Shown here: positions 12,301 through 24,300 of the stretch, piece by piece
Position numbering within the stretch: the first letter of the stretch is position 1
Layout: each line of letters starts with the position of its first letter
Source of the DNA: Capra hircus
Lineage: Eukaryota; Chordata; Mammalia; Artiodactyla; Bovidae
Reading direction: 5' to 3'
Assembly: GCF_001704415.2 (NCBI RefSeq)
Contig: NC_030816.1
Location: 78,757,713 to 78,821,712, forward strand
Length of the DNA: 64,000 nt
Translations under genes and position numbers: made by a program
The notes under the pieces: generated by a model
Told to the model about the DNA's origin: nothing
Database searches by the model: none
Seen by the model: the letters and a program-made list of their open reading frames with translations, nothing else

Positions 12301-15300
12301 CCATCGAGGCGGTGATGCCATCCAGCCATCTCATCCTCTGTCGTCCCCTTTTCCTCCTGCCTCCAATCCCTCCTAGCATCAGAGTCTTTTCCAGTGAGTC
12401 AACTCTTCGCATGAGGTGGCCAAACTATTGGAGTTTCAGCTTTAACATCAGTCCTTCCAAAGAACACCCAGGACTGGTCTCCTTTAGGATAGACTGGTTG
12501 GATCTCCTTGCAGTCCAGGGGACTCTCAAGAGTCTTCTCCAACACCATAGTTCAAAAGCATCAATTCTTCAGCACTCAGCTTTCTTCACAGTCCAACTCT
12601 CACATCCATACGTGACTACTGGAAAAACCATAGCCTTGATTAGATGGACCTTTGTTGCCAAAGTAAATGTCTCTGCTTTTTAATATGCTGTCTAGGTTGG
12701 TCATAGCTTTCCTTCCAAGGAGTAAGCGTCTTTTAATTTCATGGCTGCAGCCACCATCTGCAGTGATTTTGGAGCCCCCAAAAATAAAGTCTGGCACTGT
12801 TTCTACTGTTTCCCCATCTATTTCCCATGAAGTGATGGGACCAGATGCCATGATCTTAGTTTTCTGAATGTTGAGCTTTAAGCCAACCTTTTCACTCTCC
12901 TCTTTCACTTTCATCAAGGGGCTCTTTAGCTCTTCTTCACTTTCTGCCATATATAATTTATTTTATGATCATAGTATTATGCAGTTGCTAAGCAAGTTCA
13001 CACTGATTAGCAGCATATAAGCAGAGTCCCTGTATCCAGTTGCTGTAATTGTAGTCGCAGGTTTGGGGGGAGATTCAAATTTGTTTTTTTCCTATAGTTA
13101 GGCTTCATTGCCTAACTTTTGTTTAGTCTTTCTGAAATGTTTTACATATCTGAGTACCTCCTAATACTGTTTTGTGAATTCATAGAGGTGGAGGTTGAAA
13201 AAGATCCAAGTTCTAAACTGATTTTACTGGATCAGTGATTTTGATATTCAGGTTTGAGCTTTGCTTTTGCTTGTGTATATATAGTGGGTGACAGTTCTTT
13301 ATATATCATTCATGATACGGTCCCTTTATTCGTGATAGTTTTATCTTTCCCACAATGAAAAATTTTGTTTGGAGACTTTCTTAATCTTATCAGTCTCTTC
13401 TAGTGTTACCATATCCCCCTTTATGGAGGTATTCTGTGCTTTCAAGTAAACTTGGATTTATAAAACAGTGCCATTTTAGATTGATCATTAAAGATGTAAC
13501 AGAATTCTTTTGGTATTGGGTTTCTTTTTAAAAATTTGATTGTGATGTTTGCATGTAAATTTTCATTTATAATATTATTCATTATTTCCCAATGCTTGTG
13601 TGTTTGTGTACATTCTCAACAGGCAACTCCTCAGGATAGTCAAGAAGGAACATTTGGGTCAGAACATTCTGCATCACCGTCACAAGGAAGCAGTCAGCAG
13701 CATTTCCTTGAACCTGAAGCAAATTTGGATGATTCCATAGATATTCAGCAACAGGTAAAAAGTAAATGTTTTCCTGGGTGATAAAGTTCTAAAATTGATT
13801 TCAGAAAAAAGTCTTAAAATATGGTAATATTGTTTATTTTATGTAAAATAATATAAACGTAAATGTTTTTTCCTCCACGTTAAGCTGTGCATTGTAACCA
13901 TTTTACTAGTAGGCATTAATGTTACTATGGTGAATATTTTGGAATGCAGAAATAGTCAGTAAACACTGAATCTCAACCAGGCCTTTTGTTTGCTTGTGTT
14001 CCTTTGACTTTCAAGGACATGGACATAGATGAAGCGCAAGATGCAGTGGAAGAGGAGATCTTTGAACAGGAAGCAAAGAAAGTGGCTGTTCGTTCAAGAT
14101 CAAGAACACACTCCCGATCTCGTTCAAGGTTCTGTAGTACGATTTAAAAATAGCTGTGTGCAGACTTTTAAAATGTTGGCTTTTTATTTATTTTTTTTGC
14201 ATCCTTTGTTTCTTTGCATCAAGGTAAAAGAAAATGTTTCTCTCAATATGTTTGAGAGAAAAGGAAATGTTACTCTCAGTATGTTTGAGAATAACATCTT
14301 GTCTCATGAGAAAGTAACTCAGAACTTCAAAAACAGAAAATATTTGTTTTGTTTTTAGTTGGACATGTCTGTGGCATTTTATTTGAATTATTTACATGAG
14401 TCACAGCAATATCGTGAGACTTGGATTTGGGGTTATATATGGTTTCAGTTAATAATATTATGATGATAGTCAGCTTAGGACACAATTGTCCCTGAACAAC
14501 AGTTAAATCACCTAATAGAGGAATAGTATTAGAAATGCCATTGTGTTTTTTTGCATTCTGTTTCATCTCATAATACCAAAAATGATTATGAAAATCAGAC
14601 TATAAAAATTGTTTGTATTAACAGTAAGCATATCGGACTCTCAAAAACATATCCTAGAAATGGTTTTCTCTGTGGGCTTAGCCATGTTAAGGCTCATTAA
14701 TGTACATGCTCAATCAAGTTTGAGTTAAAGTACATTATTCTTAACCTGGTCAATTTTCTTGTTTTTGTTTTGAACTGTCTTAAATATATGTTGTCTTTGC
14801 TATAAACTGTCTTAAAACTTAATCTGTAACATTTTTATGCTGTGTTTTCGGCACACGAATGCCCCAGGAAGTCTGAACAGTAAATGCTGGAAGAGGGACA
14901 GTATCTTTGATGGTTTTTTCAGTCATTTCTTGGGTGTTTTAAGAATTTCCTTGCATTTACTTGGAAGTTTCAGGAATTTATTTTCAAGAATTTCCTTGTA
15001 AGTGAGAGCTTGTCAGTTCATCTTTCTCTAAACTGACTTCTCTCCAGGAAATTACAGTGCTAGTCCTGAAAACGTCTTTGTCTTAGCAAAGTCTTTGTCT
15101 TTTCAACACATGAGTATTTTGAATAGAGTTCAGTGGCATATGATTAATAGGAAAAATAACACAGTATTTTAGTATCACATTATATTGTAAAGTCAAGGTG
15201 AAAACCTATAAACAGAATTGTTTAGTGGTCTGCTGTTGAAAACACCGTTTCCTAATTTTAAGAATGCACATGTTTGTCACCTAAAGAATCTGTTTTCTTT

Positions 15301-18300
15301 CATCCCTGTTCTTGACTCTTGTTTGTAAATTAGACACTATGAGAAAGTGAGACCCTAACTAGACTCTCTTTCTCTTCTTCCTTGTATCACCCAGACTCAA
15401 TAAGAATCATTGCAGACAAATATGTGTCTAATGTAGACCTAAGCAGTATAGCAGTATAGAGATTTAAGTGCGTGTTTGATACTTTAACATTGTCATTAGT
15501 AAAATAAGGGTGTTTTGTTGTTGTTGTTAGATCACCAAGAAAACGAAGGTCTAGGTCACGATCTGGTTCTCGAAAGCGTAAGCACAGAAAGCGATCACGC
15601 TCCCGCTCTAGAGAAAGAAAAAGGAAATCATCACGTTCATACTCGAGTGAAAGGAGAGCTAGAGAAAGGGAGAAAGAGCGACAGAAGAAGGGATTACCTC
15701 CAATCAGGTCTAAAACATTGAGTGGTAAGTGATGTACTTTATAAGCTTTGGTTTCAGTAACGTTGAGAAAATAGTTACCGGTATTAATACACAATCTCTC
15801 AACCTGATTTTTCAGACTGAGAAGTTGAAAACTGGTTTGGTTTTTATAATGTGATAGAGGAGAAAGATAAGTAATAGGTTTCTATTCAAATACTAATGTC
15901 ATTGAGAGTTGATTTTTTTTTTGGATACTAGTTAAAAAATATGACTTGACTAATGATTTACATAGTAGAATAGGCCTTGTATCTCTAATATTTCACTGAC
16001 ACCGTGATTTCCATGTGTAGTATCCTAACCAGTTTTGAACACCAGTTGTATAGGAATAATTATTATGGGAAGCATGCCAATTTAAAGCTAATTATAAACT
16101 TGATCAGTACGGAAAGAGAGAGTTCTGTTGTGAAAACTTTCCCTCCTTTATAGTTAATCTATAATGTGTGATTAGACCAAATTTGGTAGCAGTAGGGGTT
16201 TGTTTGGGGAGAAACCTCCAGGAGAATTGACTTGACAGGCATGTGAAGTATAGGAAAATAAGTCGTACTTAATGTGGGATTCTTCATAAACGGTTCTTAG
16301 TACCCACTATGACTTTAAGGGTGAACGAACAGGTTGCAGATGGGTGAAGTACATAAAATGGAGCAAATTATCATTCTTTGCCAAGAGCTGAACACTGATC
16401 AGGTTATCTAATTTCTGAAGATCTCCAAATAAATTCTTTCTGCCGTGGAGATAGATGGATAGCTGGTACAGCTTATATTGCTGAAGCACCCTGGAAACCC
16501 AGGCATGTAATTAAAGGTGGCAGCATCTTCTTACTATATTTTAGCAATCTGAACCAGCCTTGGCTGTCTTTCCAGAATCTTACCTGATTATGAGAACCAG
16601 TAGTAAATGATTAATAATTTTGGTGCTCCTAACCCTGATTCAGACACGGGGGTTGGGATCAGGAGCTGAGGAATGAGATAACTGTAGAAGCTAGCCAGCA
16701 AAGGTAGGAAACAGATTTGCTCTGAGGGCCTCCAGAAGGAGGGCCACTTGCTGACTGATTTTAGACTACCAGAGATATAGAAGACTACCTTTCTGCATTT
16801 TAAGGTACTAATTTTGTGGTGTTTTGTTACAGTGCAAAAGAAAACTAATGCATTGCCCTTTGAGACTTTGGTTGAATGGACAGGTGAACTGAATGAGACC
16901 CAGAACAAACAGCAGGGAGAGAACAGTCTCCAGGGATCTATTAACTGAATGATTCCCGAAGCTCTCATAGGTCTGGAAGACATTCACGTTCTGACCAGCC
17001 AGAGTAGAGAGGCCTGATTGAAATCCACATTTGGTAGATATCTTGCAATGGTCATATTTTAATGTAGGGCTGAATTAGCTGTAGAGTAAAACAGTAACCC
17101 AAAAGCTGGAGACTTTTTTTTAAAATAACATTGACATGAATCCAAATATAATAAAACTCTGCAAATATATCAGCTGTAAGTATTTTTAAAGTAAGTGTTT
17201 TCAGGGAAAGGAGCTGTTTCTGAAGGCATAAACAGTGCAGCCAAAAATAGGCCAGATGTGTCTCTGGTGCTTCCGGCTTTTAGTATCCCTGGGGCTTTCA
17301 TGGTAACAAGTTGAGTTCTGAATCAGCCTTTTCCCTTTTTTTTAATCTAATTATTCTTTTCTTAAGGGTAAGATACTGTTTTCAGATTTAACTGTTCATT
17401 CCATCACAGAAAGATACTTAAAAGGTTCCCAAATAGGATTGCAGTGAACAGTGATTTTGAAACTTTGTTGCACATTAGAATCACCTACAGAATTTTTAAA
17501 CTACCCCAGTTCCCAATTTTCTGTACCACATATCTTGGATTATCTTTTAGTGCATCTCAGATATCCACCAGTGTGTGCTGTCAAGCTTGAGAACATGTGA
17601 TAATAATGCAAGATGTTGTCTTGGCATAGATGTGAGTGGGTACCTGGCATTTTAGTTGATTTTAAACATAACAAATAAAAATATCAGTTAATAAGTATTT
17701 AAAATATACTATCTTAAATTTTAATTTATTACTGTTACTAGTGCTTTTCCTTAGCTACTTGAAGAAGGTAACTTACCTGTGATTTAGGTCGTTGTCTCTT
17801 GTGTCTTGGCAGTATGCAGTACTACTCTGTGGGTTGGTCAGGTGGACAAGAAGGCAACACAGCAAGATTTAACCAACCTGTTTGAAGAGTTTGGACAGAT
17901 TGAGTCCATTAATGTAAGTATCAATTCTTAAATATAATAGTGTAAGGTTTGGAAAAAATACAGGGAGTTTTCAGTCACTTTGTATCTGCCCTTAATCACA
18001 TTTTTGTGAGGATTATTTGACTCTGATCATTTTTGTGTTTATTCTCCTGATATCTTCTTAATTAATTTTTCTTTTTTTAATGGAATTCTTACAAAATATT
18101 TTTAGGGGGCTTACTGCAGTATGGCAGTACTTGATTGCTAAAAACATCAAATGAGTTAGCAGGAACCATATGTATGCTGTTGCTGTTAAGTCGCTTCAGT
18201 CATGTCTGACTCTGCGACCCCATAGACGGCAGCCCACCAGGCTCTGCCATCCCTCGGATTCTCCAGGCAAGAACACTGGAGTGAGGTGCCATTGCCTTCT

Positions 18301-21300
18301 CCAATGCATGAAAGTGAAAAGTGAAAGTGAAGTCACTCAGTCATGTCTGACTCTAGCGTCCCCATGGACTGCAGCCTTCCAGGCTCCTCCATCCATGGGA
18401 TTTTCCAAGCAAGAGTACTAGAGTGGGGTACCACTGCCTTCTCTGAACCATATGTATGATCTGGTTTAATTCTATTTTTCCCCTTTTTTAATGAAAATGG
18501 AGAAACTGAGTTAGACTTCACCTGAGCATGTTGGTGATGGTGGAGACACAGCTGGACGGGAGGTCCCAGTCTTCTGCCAGCCTCCTTCCTCCCCTTCCCC
18601 ACCTCGTCCTCTCAGAGCAAACCCCAAGGCAAGAAAACCTGTACTGCCTGAGCACAATTCCCTCACGCCTCAGTGTGATTCTTTCCCTGCACCCAGTCCC
18701 CGTGGAATATTTTCTTCTTCCTGAGGGGCCAGTGTTTCTCCTTGGAGCTAAAACTAAGCCATGAAATGTTTTGTAGTCATTTGTTTGAGGAGACTTTAAC
18801 CCTGATTTTATTCACTGTTACTATCCTTTAATGTCTTTTGGACATGTTTCATCATTATTTACCAGGATATTGACTGGTTTTTCCTTTCTAGTCTTAGAGT
18901 CCTTATAGTCTCAACATTCTTTATATGGCCAAATTTGACTTTTTGGTATTAGTGACAGCAGTGTTTATTTAAATTGAATTTGACCATTTTGTATTTTACT
19001 TTCAATGGAGTGTGACCTCATTGGAGCCTCACAGGAAGCTGGTTAATAAGTAATTGATATAGTGTTACTTTACCAGGGAGGAACCTAAATGATTTGACTG
19101 AGTTACATGGATAGTAAATAACTGATTAATTAATAAATAATAGATAATTGGTTGAGTGTTTCAACTTAGGTGTTTCAGATTCCTCTTTTTATACCATAAA
19201 AGTGTTGAAGGCTTTTCTTTTTGTCTTTTTAAATTTCACCTGTCAGAATTTAAGTAATCTTTCAGAGTTTGTAATCATGTAACCTCTGAAATTTTTTTCT
19301 GATTTTGCACTATATTTAAACTAATGGTTCTCAGCTCTAGCTGCATATCAGACATGGGCTGACATTTGAAAAAACATGGATGCCCATGATCATTATCTTT
19401 AGATTCTTATCAAAGTGCTGTAATTACACAGGTGAATTTGATGCAAAACCAGGAATCACTGCTCTGAACAGATCCTGAATCCCAAGTAGCGTCTTGTATT
19501 TCACACTGCGTATGCCATGTCTAGTCTTTCTTGTACAACAGTCATTTGGACATCAGTGTGTCTCCCTCTTCTTCTGTCTTACCTTATAATAGTGTATTAT
19601 TTACAAGTAATAGGCATTAAGTTATTTTGTGAAGTGAAGTGTACTAAATGGCTAGTGATAAAATCCAGGATTTGAAAAACTGATGGAAGACTTAATAAAC
19701 CTTTCAGTTAGTTTGGGGGGAATTTGAAGACTGAGAAGAGTCCATTCGATTTAGAATTTAGTAGGTCATTAGCTTGAAGAAAATATTTTTGGTGGTTTGG
19801 GGAGGTTTTGGATCTACATTGCGAAAGATGAATTATGTAAGGGGTTAGATAAGCTTCTCTTTTGAGAAGTTTGGAATTAAGAGTTGATAGCTTGAGATAT
19901 TAGCAAGACTGGGGGAAAGATTATTTTCACAGCTAAAGCTTACTACTAAAAAAGTGGTAGAAGACCTTGTAAGTTCTTCATGAAGTGAAATACTCCATGT
20001 ATTTTTCTGAATTAATACATTAAAGATAATTTTATGATTTGGTAGTTTATAGAGTAGTCAAATGCTACAAAAATTGAGATCCTTATGCTGAGGCTATCTT
20101 CCTATTCATACTAAAACCTTTGTCTGGAAGTAATTGGGCAAAGTTAAGTTTTATAAAATTGAGAAGCTTTCATTTTATTATTTGTTGTAGATTTTGGACT
20201 TTATATTAAGGATAAAATATTTCAGCCAAACAAAAATCCTTCTCACAATACCCACATAACATTTGGAAAATTATAAATACTACTGTAAATAAATTACATG
20301 CTTCAAATATGTTGGCCATCCAGTACTACGTTCTGTCTATCTGGTGGTATTATATACATGCCTTGCATTATATTAATAGTTCATCATTGTGTAGTGAAAC
20401 GGATTGACATGTGATATTTAAGATTTCATGTATATCAGGCTTAGAATGAGTCCCAGCTAACTTCTGAACTTTTTCTTTAAGTAATTGTATATGAATTGTA
20501 CCAATAAACAGCCAGAGGAAGAAAGGGGGAAAATGATTCAGTATTATCAGTAATCAATGTCCTGTTCTATTCAAACCATAAAATGCCAGAAATGACTTGC
20601 CCTCCTTATACCATTTCTAAAGAAAAAAATTTTTTTAACAGATGATTCCTCCCAGAGGCTGCGCTTATGTCTGCATGGTTCATCGACAAGATGCATTTCG
20701 AGCTCTTCAGAAACTTAGTTCCGGGTCATATAAAATTGGATCCAAGGTCATTAAGGTGAGATTGGGGGATGCATGCTCTTGTTTTATTGGATCGTTAGAA
20801 TCTTGTTTCCTGTATTGAATCCTTTTTTAGCGTTATGGGTAAACCTTGACAGAAATTTATTATTTCAGTATTATTAAAGTATAGAATTAGCTTGAGGTTA
20901 AACAATAACCAAACAAAACCTTATTCAAGCAGTTCTTTGAAATCGTACCCGCACAGTACTCTTTAGTCAACCAGGACCCCATTTTATGAGCAGAACATTA
21001 TCAAGCTTGTCTTTCATTCATTTCTTCCCAGTGCCTCCTAATCCTAACCCATAATTATACTGTTGATGTCTCCTTTTTAATATCTTGTAATTCACATTTT
21101 ATTTCTGCTATTTTGAAGATAATTTATTTTATCAATTTCTGTAACTGAATTAATAAATTTAAAATTACTTTCAAAGGAGTTAATAACACCCATGCTTTGT
21201 CCTTTTACGGCAGAGAGTTTCTTTATGTAAGCTGAAGTGTCAGTGGTCTCATGGAGTACCAAGATTTTGTTTAGCTAATTATCTAAGTATCTAATTGCTT

Positions 21301-24300
21301 AATTATAAGATTTTATCTAAATAATTATATCTAATTAAGTTGAGGTTTTTATGGTGAAAAGTAGATTTGGATTATATTGAGGAATGTATTGTTTTAAGAT
21401 CATACTAAGAAGTGGCAGAAAGTGAAGAGGAACTAAAAAGCCTCTTGATGAAAGTGGAAAAGGAGAGTGAAAAAGTTGGCTTAAAGCTCAACATTCAGAA
21501 AACGAAGATCATGGCGTCTGGTCCCGTCACTTCATGGGAAATAGATGGGGAAACAGTGTCAGACTTTATTTCTTGGGGCTCCAAAATCACTGCACATGGT
21601 GACTGCAGCCATGAAATTAAAAGACCCTTCCTCCTTGGAAGGAAAGTTATGACCAACCTAGATAGCATATTAAAAAGCAGAGATACTACTTTGCCAACAA
21701 AGGTCCGTCTAGCCAAGGCTATGGTTTTTCCAGTAGTTATGTATGGATGTGAGAGTTGGACTGTGAAAAAGGCTGAGCGCCGAAGAATTGATGCTTTTGA
21801 ACTATGGTGTTGGAGAAGACTCTTGAGAGTCCCTTGGACTGCAAGGAGATCCAACCAGTCCATTCTGAAGGAGATCAGTCCTGGGTGTTCATTGTAAGGA
21901 CTGATGCTGAAGCTGAAACTCCAGTACTTTGGCCACCTCATACGAAGAGTTGACTCATTGGCAAAGATTCTGATGCTGGGAGGGATTGGGGGCAGGAGGA
22001 GAAGGGGATGACAGAGGATGAGATGGCTGGATGGCATCACCGACTCGATGGACATGAGTTTGAGTAAATTCCAGGAGTTGGTGATGGACAGGGAGGCCTG
22101 GTGTGCTGCGGTTCATGGGGTCGCAAAGAGTCAGACACGACTGAGCAACTGAAGTAAAGTAGTGGAAATAAACCCCATATTACAGACACCATCGCTGTCT
22201 AATGCAGGTTTCATTTTACAAACAAAATCAGGAAATACATGGGAAAAAATTCCTTGATTATTATTATTCCAGCAGTGATTTTTGTCCAGCTGATTTTTGA
22301 AACTAATTTTATTTGTATTTACATCATTAGTTTATAATTTTGTATGTTTTAGCTTTTTAAATTTTTAAATAGTATAAATGAACCCTTATTTTTCCTTCTC
22401 TTATAGATTGCTTGGGCTTTAAACAAAGGTGTGAAAACAGAATACAAACAATTCTGGGATGTGGATCTTGGAGTTACGTATATACCGTGGGAAAAAGTTA
22501 AAGTGGATGACTTGGAAGGTTTTGCAGAAGGAGGCATGATTGATCAGGAAACTGTAAATACTGGTAAGAACCCTACAGGGAGTTTTACTGTTTAAAAAGT
22601 ATGCTGAAAGGGTTGTAACTGCTAAACATTTTGCATGATGGGGTGAATTGTGTTTCCTGGATTTTTTCCCCCTTGCACACAAGAGTGGAAAAAAATGAAC
22701 CATTACCCTGTTCAATATATATGCTTACTGGGATCTATTCATAAGTGTCAGAGTGTAGTGTTCTACAACTCTGAAGGTAGCATTTCTTATATATGCCTTT
22801 TTCTAAAGTTTCAGTCTTTGAGAGAATTGTCAATATGGAGGGATCTTTAGATTATTTTATTTACTTGAGTTTAAATGAGAACTGGGGATTTAGGATGGTG
22901 TTTCTCTAAAAAAAAACTTCCTAGATTATAATATTTTGATTAGTATCTGTGTTGAGAATGGCGGGAATAGAACCTTGGTTTAGAGAGCTGTAGTTGAGAT
23001 TCATGGAGCTCTAGAAAACTTTTAACCAAGTGATAATCTGACCTGTTCTTTTAAAAATCTGTCTGTTTTTAAAAATTCACAGGATAATGGATACTTGGGA
23101 AAGAATTGGAATATGACAGACCTCATTTCTTGGCATCTTAGCTCCTTTACTAAAGTTAGCTTAATTTTCAGAGTGGTTTTGTTCTCTGGCCAGTGCACAT
23201 GTTTTCAAACACTTTTTTTCAGTTGTTGTATTTTTGCCATTTCCTTCTCTCTCTGACTTGGATGGCTGTTCTTCGAGAACATTTACTCATTCAAAGCATA
23301 TTTCAGTTCCTGCTGTGTGCCAGGCATAATTTTAGGAACTGTGACTATAGCAGTGAGATAGACATAAACCCTTCCTCTCAGAGTGCACACTGAAGTACAG
23401 GGATGGACAGCGGGCCTTGGGCCAAGTCTTACTGCTGCCTGTTCTGTAAAGGAAGTTTTATTGGAACATAGCCATGGTCAGTTGTGTTTACCTATTGTAT
23501 ATGACTTTAAAATTCGACAACAGTTGAGTCATTGTAATGGAGAACACAGGCCCACGCTGTCTAGAATACTTACAGTAAGAAGCGTTTGCCAACCCATGTT
23601 CTAGTGGGGGAAAAACGGATAATAAACAAAGTAAACAAACTTAATAGTATTTCACTGTTGGTAAGGCCTAAGAAAAAACAGAGCAAGGGGATAGGCAGCA
23701 TGATTGTGGTGCTTCTGCAGTTTTAAGTGGTTGAAGAGGGTCTAGTGGAGCAAGTGATTTTCAGAGGGCTGAGATGTGCAGCTTTCTGGGATATAGTGGT
23801 TCGTACAGAGAGAATGCAAAGTCTATTAAATGGTCACGAGCAGAATGGCTTGAGTATAGTGAGAAGTGAGTAGTAGGAGATGAAGTCAGAGAGGCAGAGT
23901 GGAAAGGTCATGTGCAGTCTTACTAGTCACTTTGATAACTTTGATGGGTGTACTCTAGGGGGGAAGAAGAACCTTTAGAGGACCCGTTGGACCTTCTTTG
24001 TTCTGCTTTTGAATTTTTCAGTATTTTCAGGGAGATTTTTCTATATTGGGTTAATGCTTTCCTTGTTGGGCTCCCCTTGTACCTTGTGACAAAATATAGA
24101 ATAAAGTTGGCTCCTCTTATATCAGGCAGCCTTGGAGATAAGTCTCTTATGTCCCTTTTATGTGTTTTCTCTAGACTGAATATTTTAGCATCTTTGGTTT
24201 GCGCCTCATTTCATGTTGTTTTGAACTCCTTAGTATCCTAATCAGATTTATCTCAGCAGAACCAAATAGAGTTTGTCCACAACACCTAGAGTTGTGGACA

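Larger units (their letters stand above)
6768..13622 (+). other. Largest SCAF8 intron in the window
   Basis: 6.9 kb. It holds the exon-like segment 7048-7098, a MIR (7265-7370), a Bov-tA (7434-7622), an exon-like open stretch (9157-9299), two BovB LINE fragments (9342-10430 and 12190-12950), a CHR-type SINE (10788-11085) and an L1 3' end (11706-11942). The acceptor is a weak pyrimidine tract ending cattctcaacag. Confidence 0.85.
15725..17812 (+). other. SCAF8 intron after window exon 7
   Basis: 2.1 kb. It contains an MLT1-like LTR remnant (about 16600-16860) and a MER5-like DNA element (17447-17600). No ruminant SINE. Acceptor gttgtctcttgtgtcttggcag. Confidence 0.85.
17914..20641 (+). other. 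SCAF8 intron after window exon 8
   Basis: 2.7 kb, with one Bov-A2 (18177-18444), a MIR remnant (18990-19100) and a MER-like remnant (19320-19460). The rest is unassigned. Acceptor aaatttttttaacag. Confidence 0.85.
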
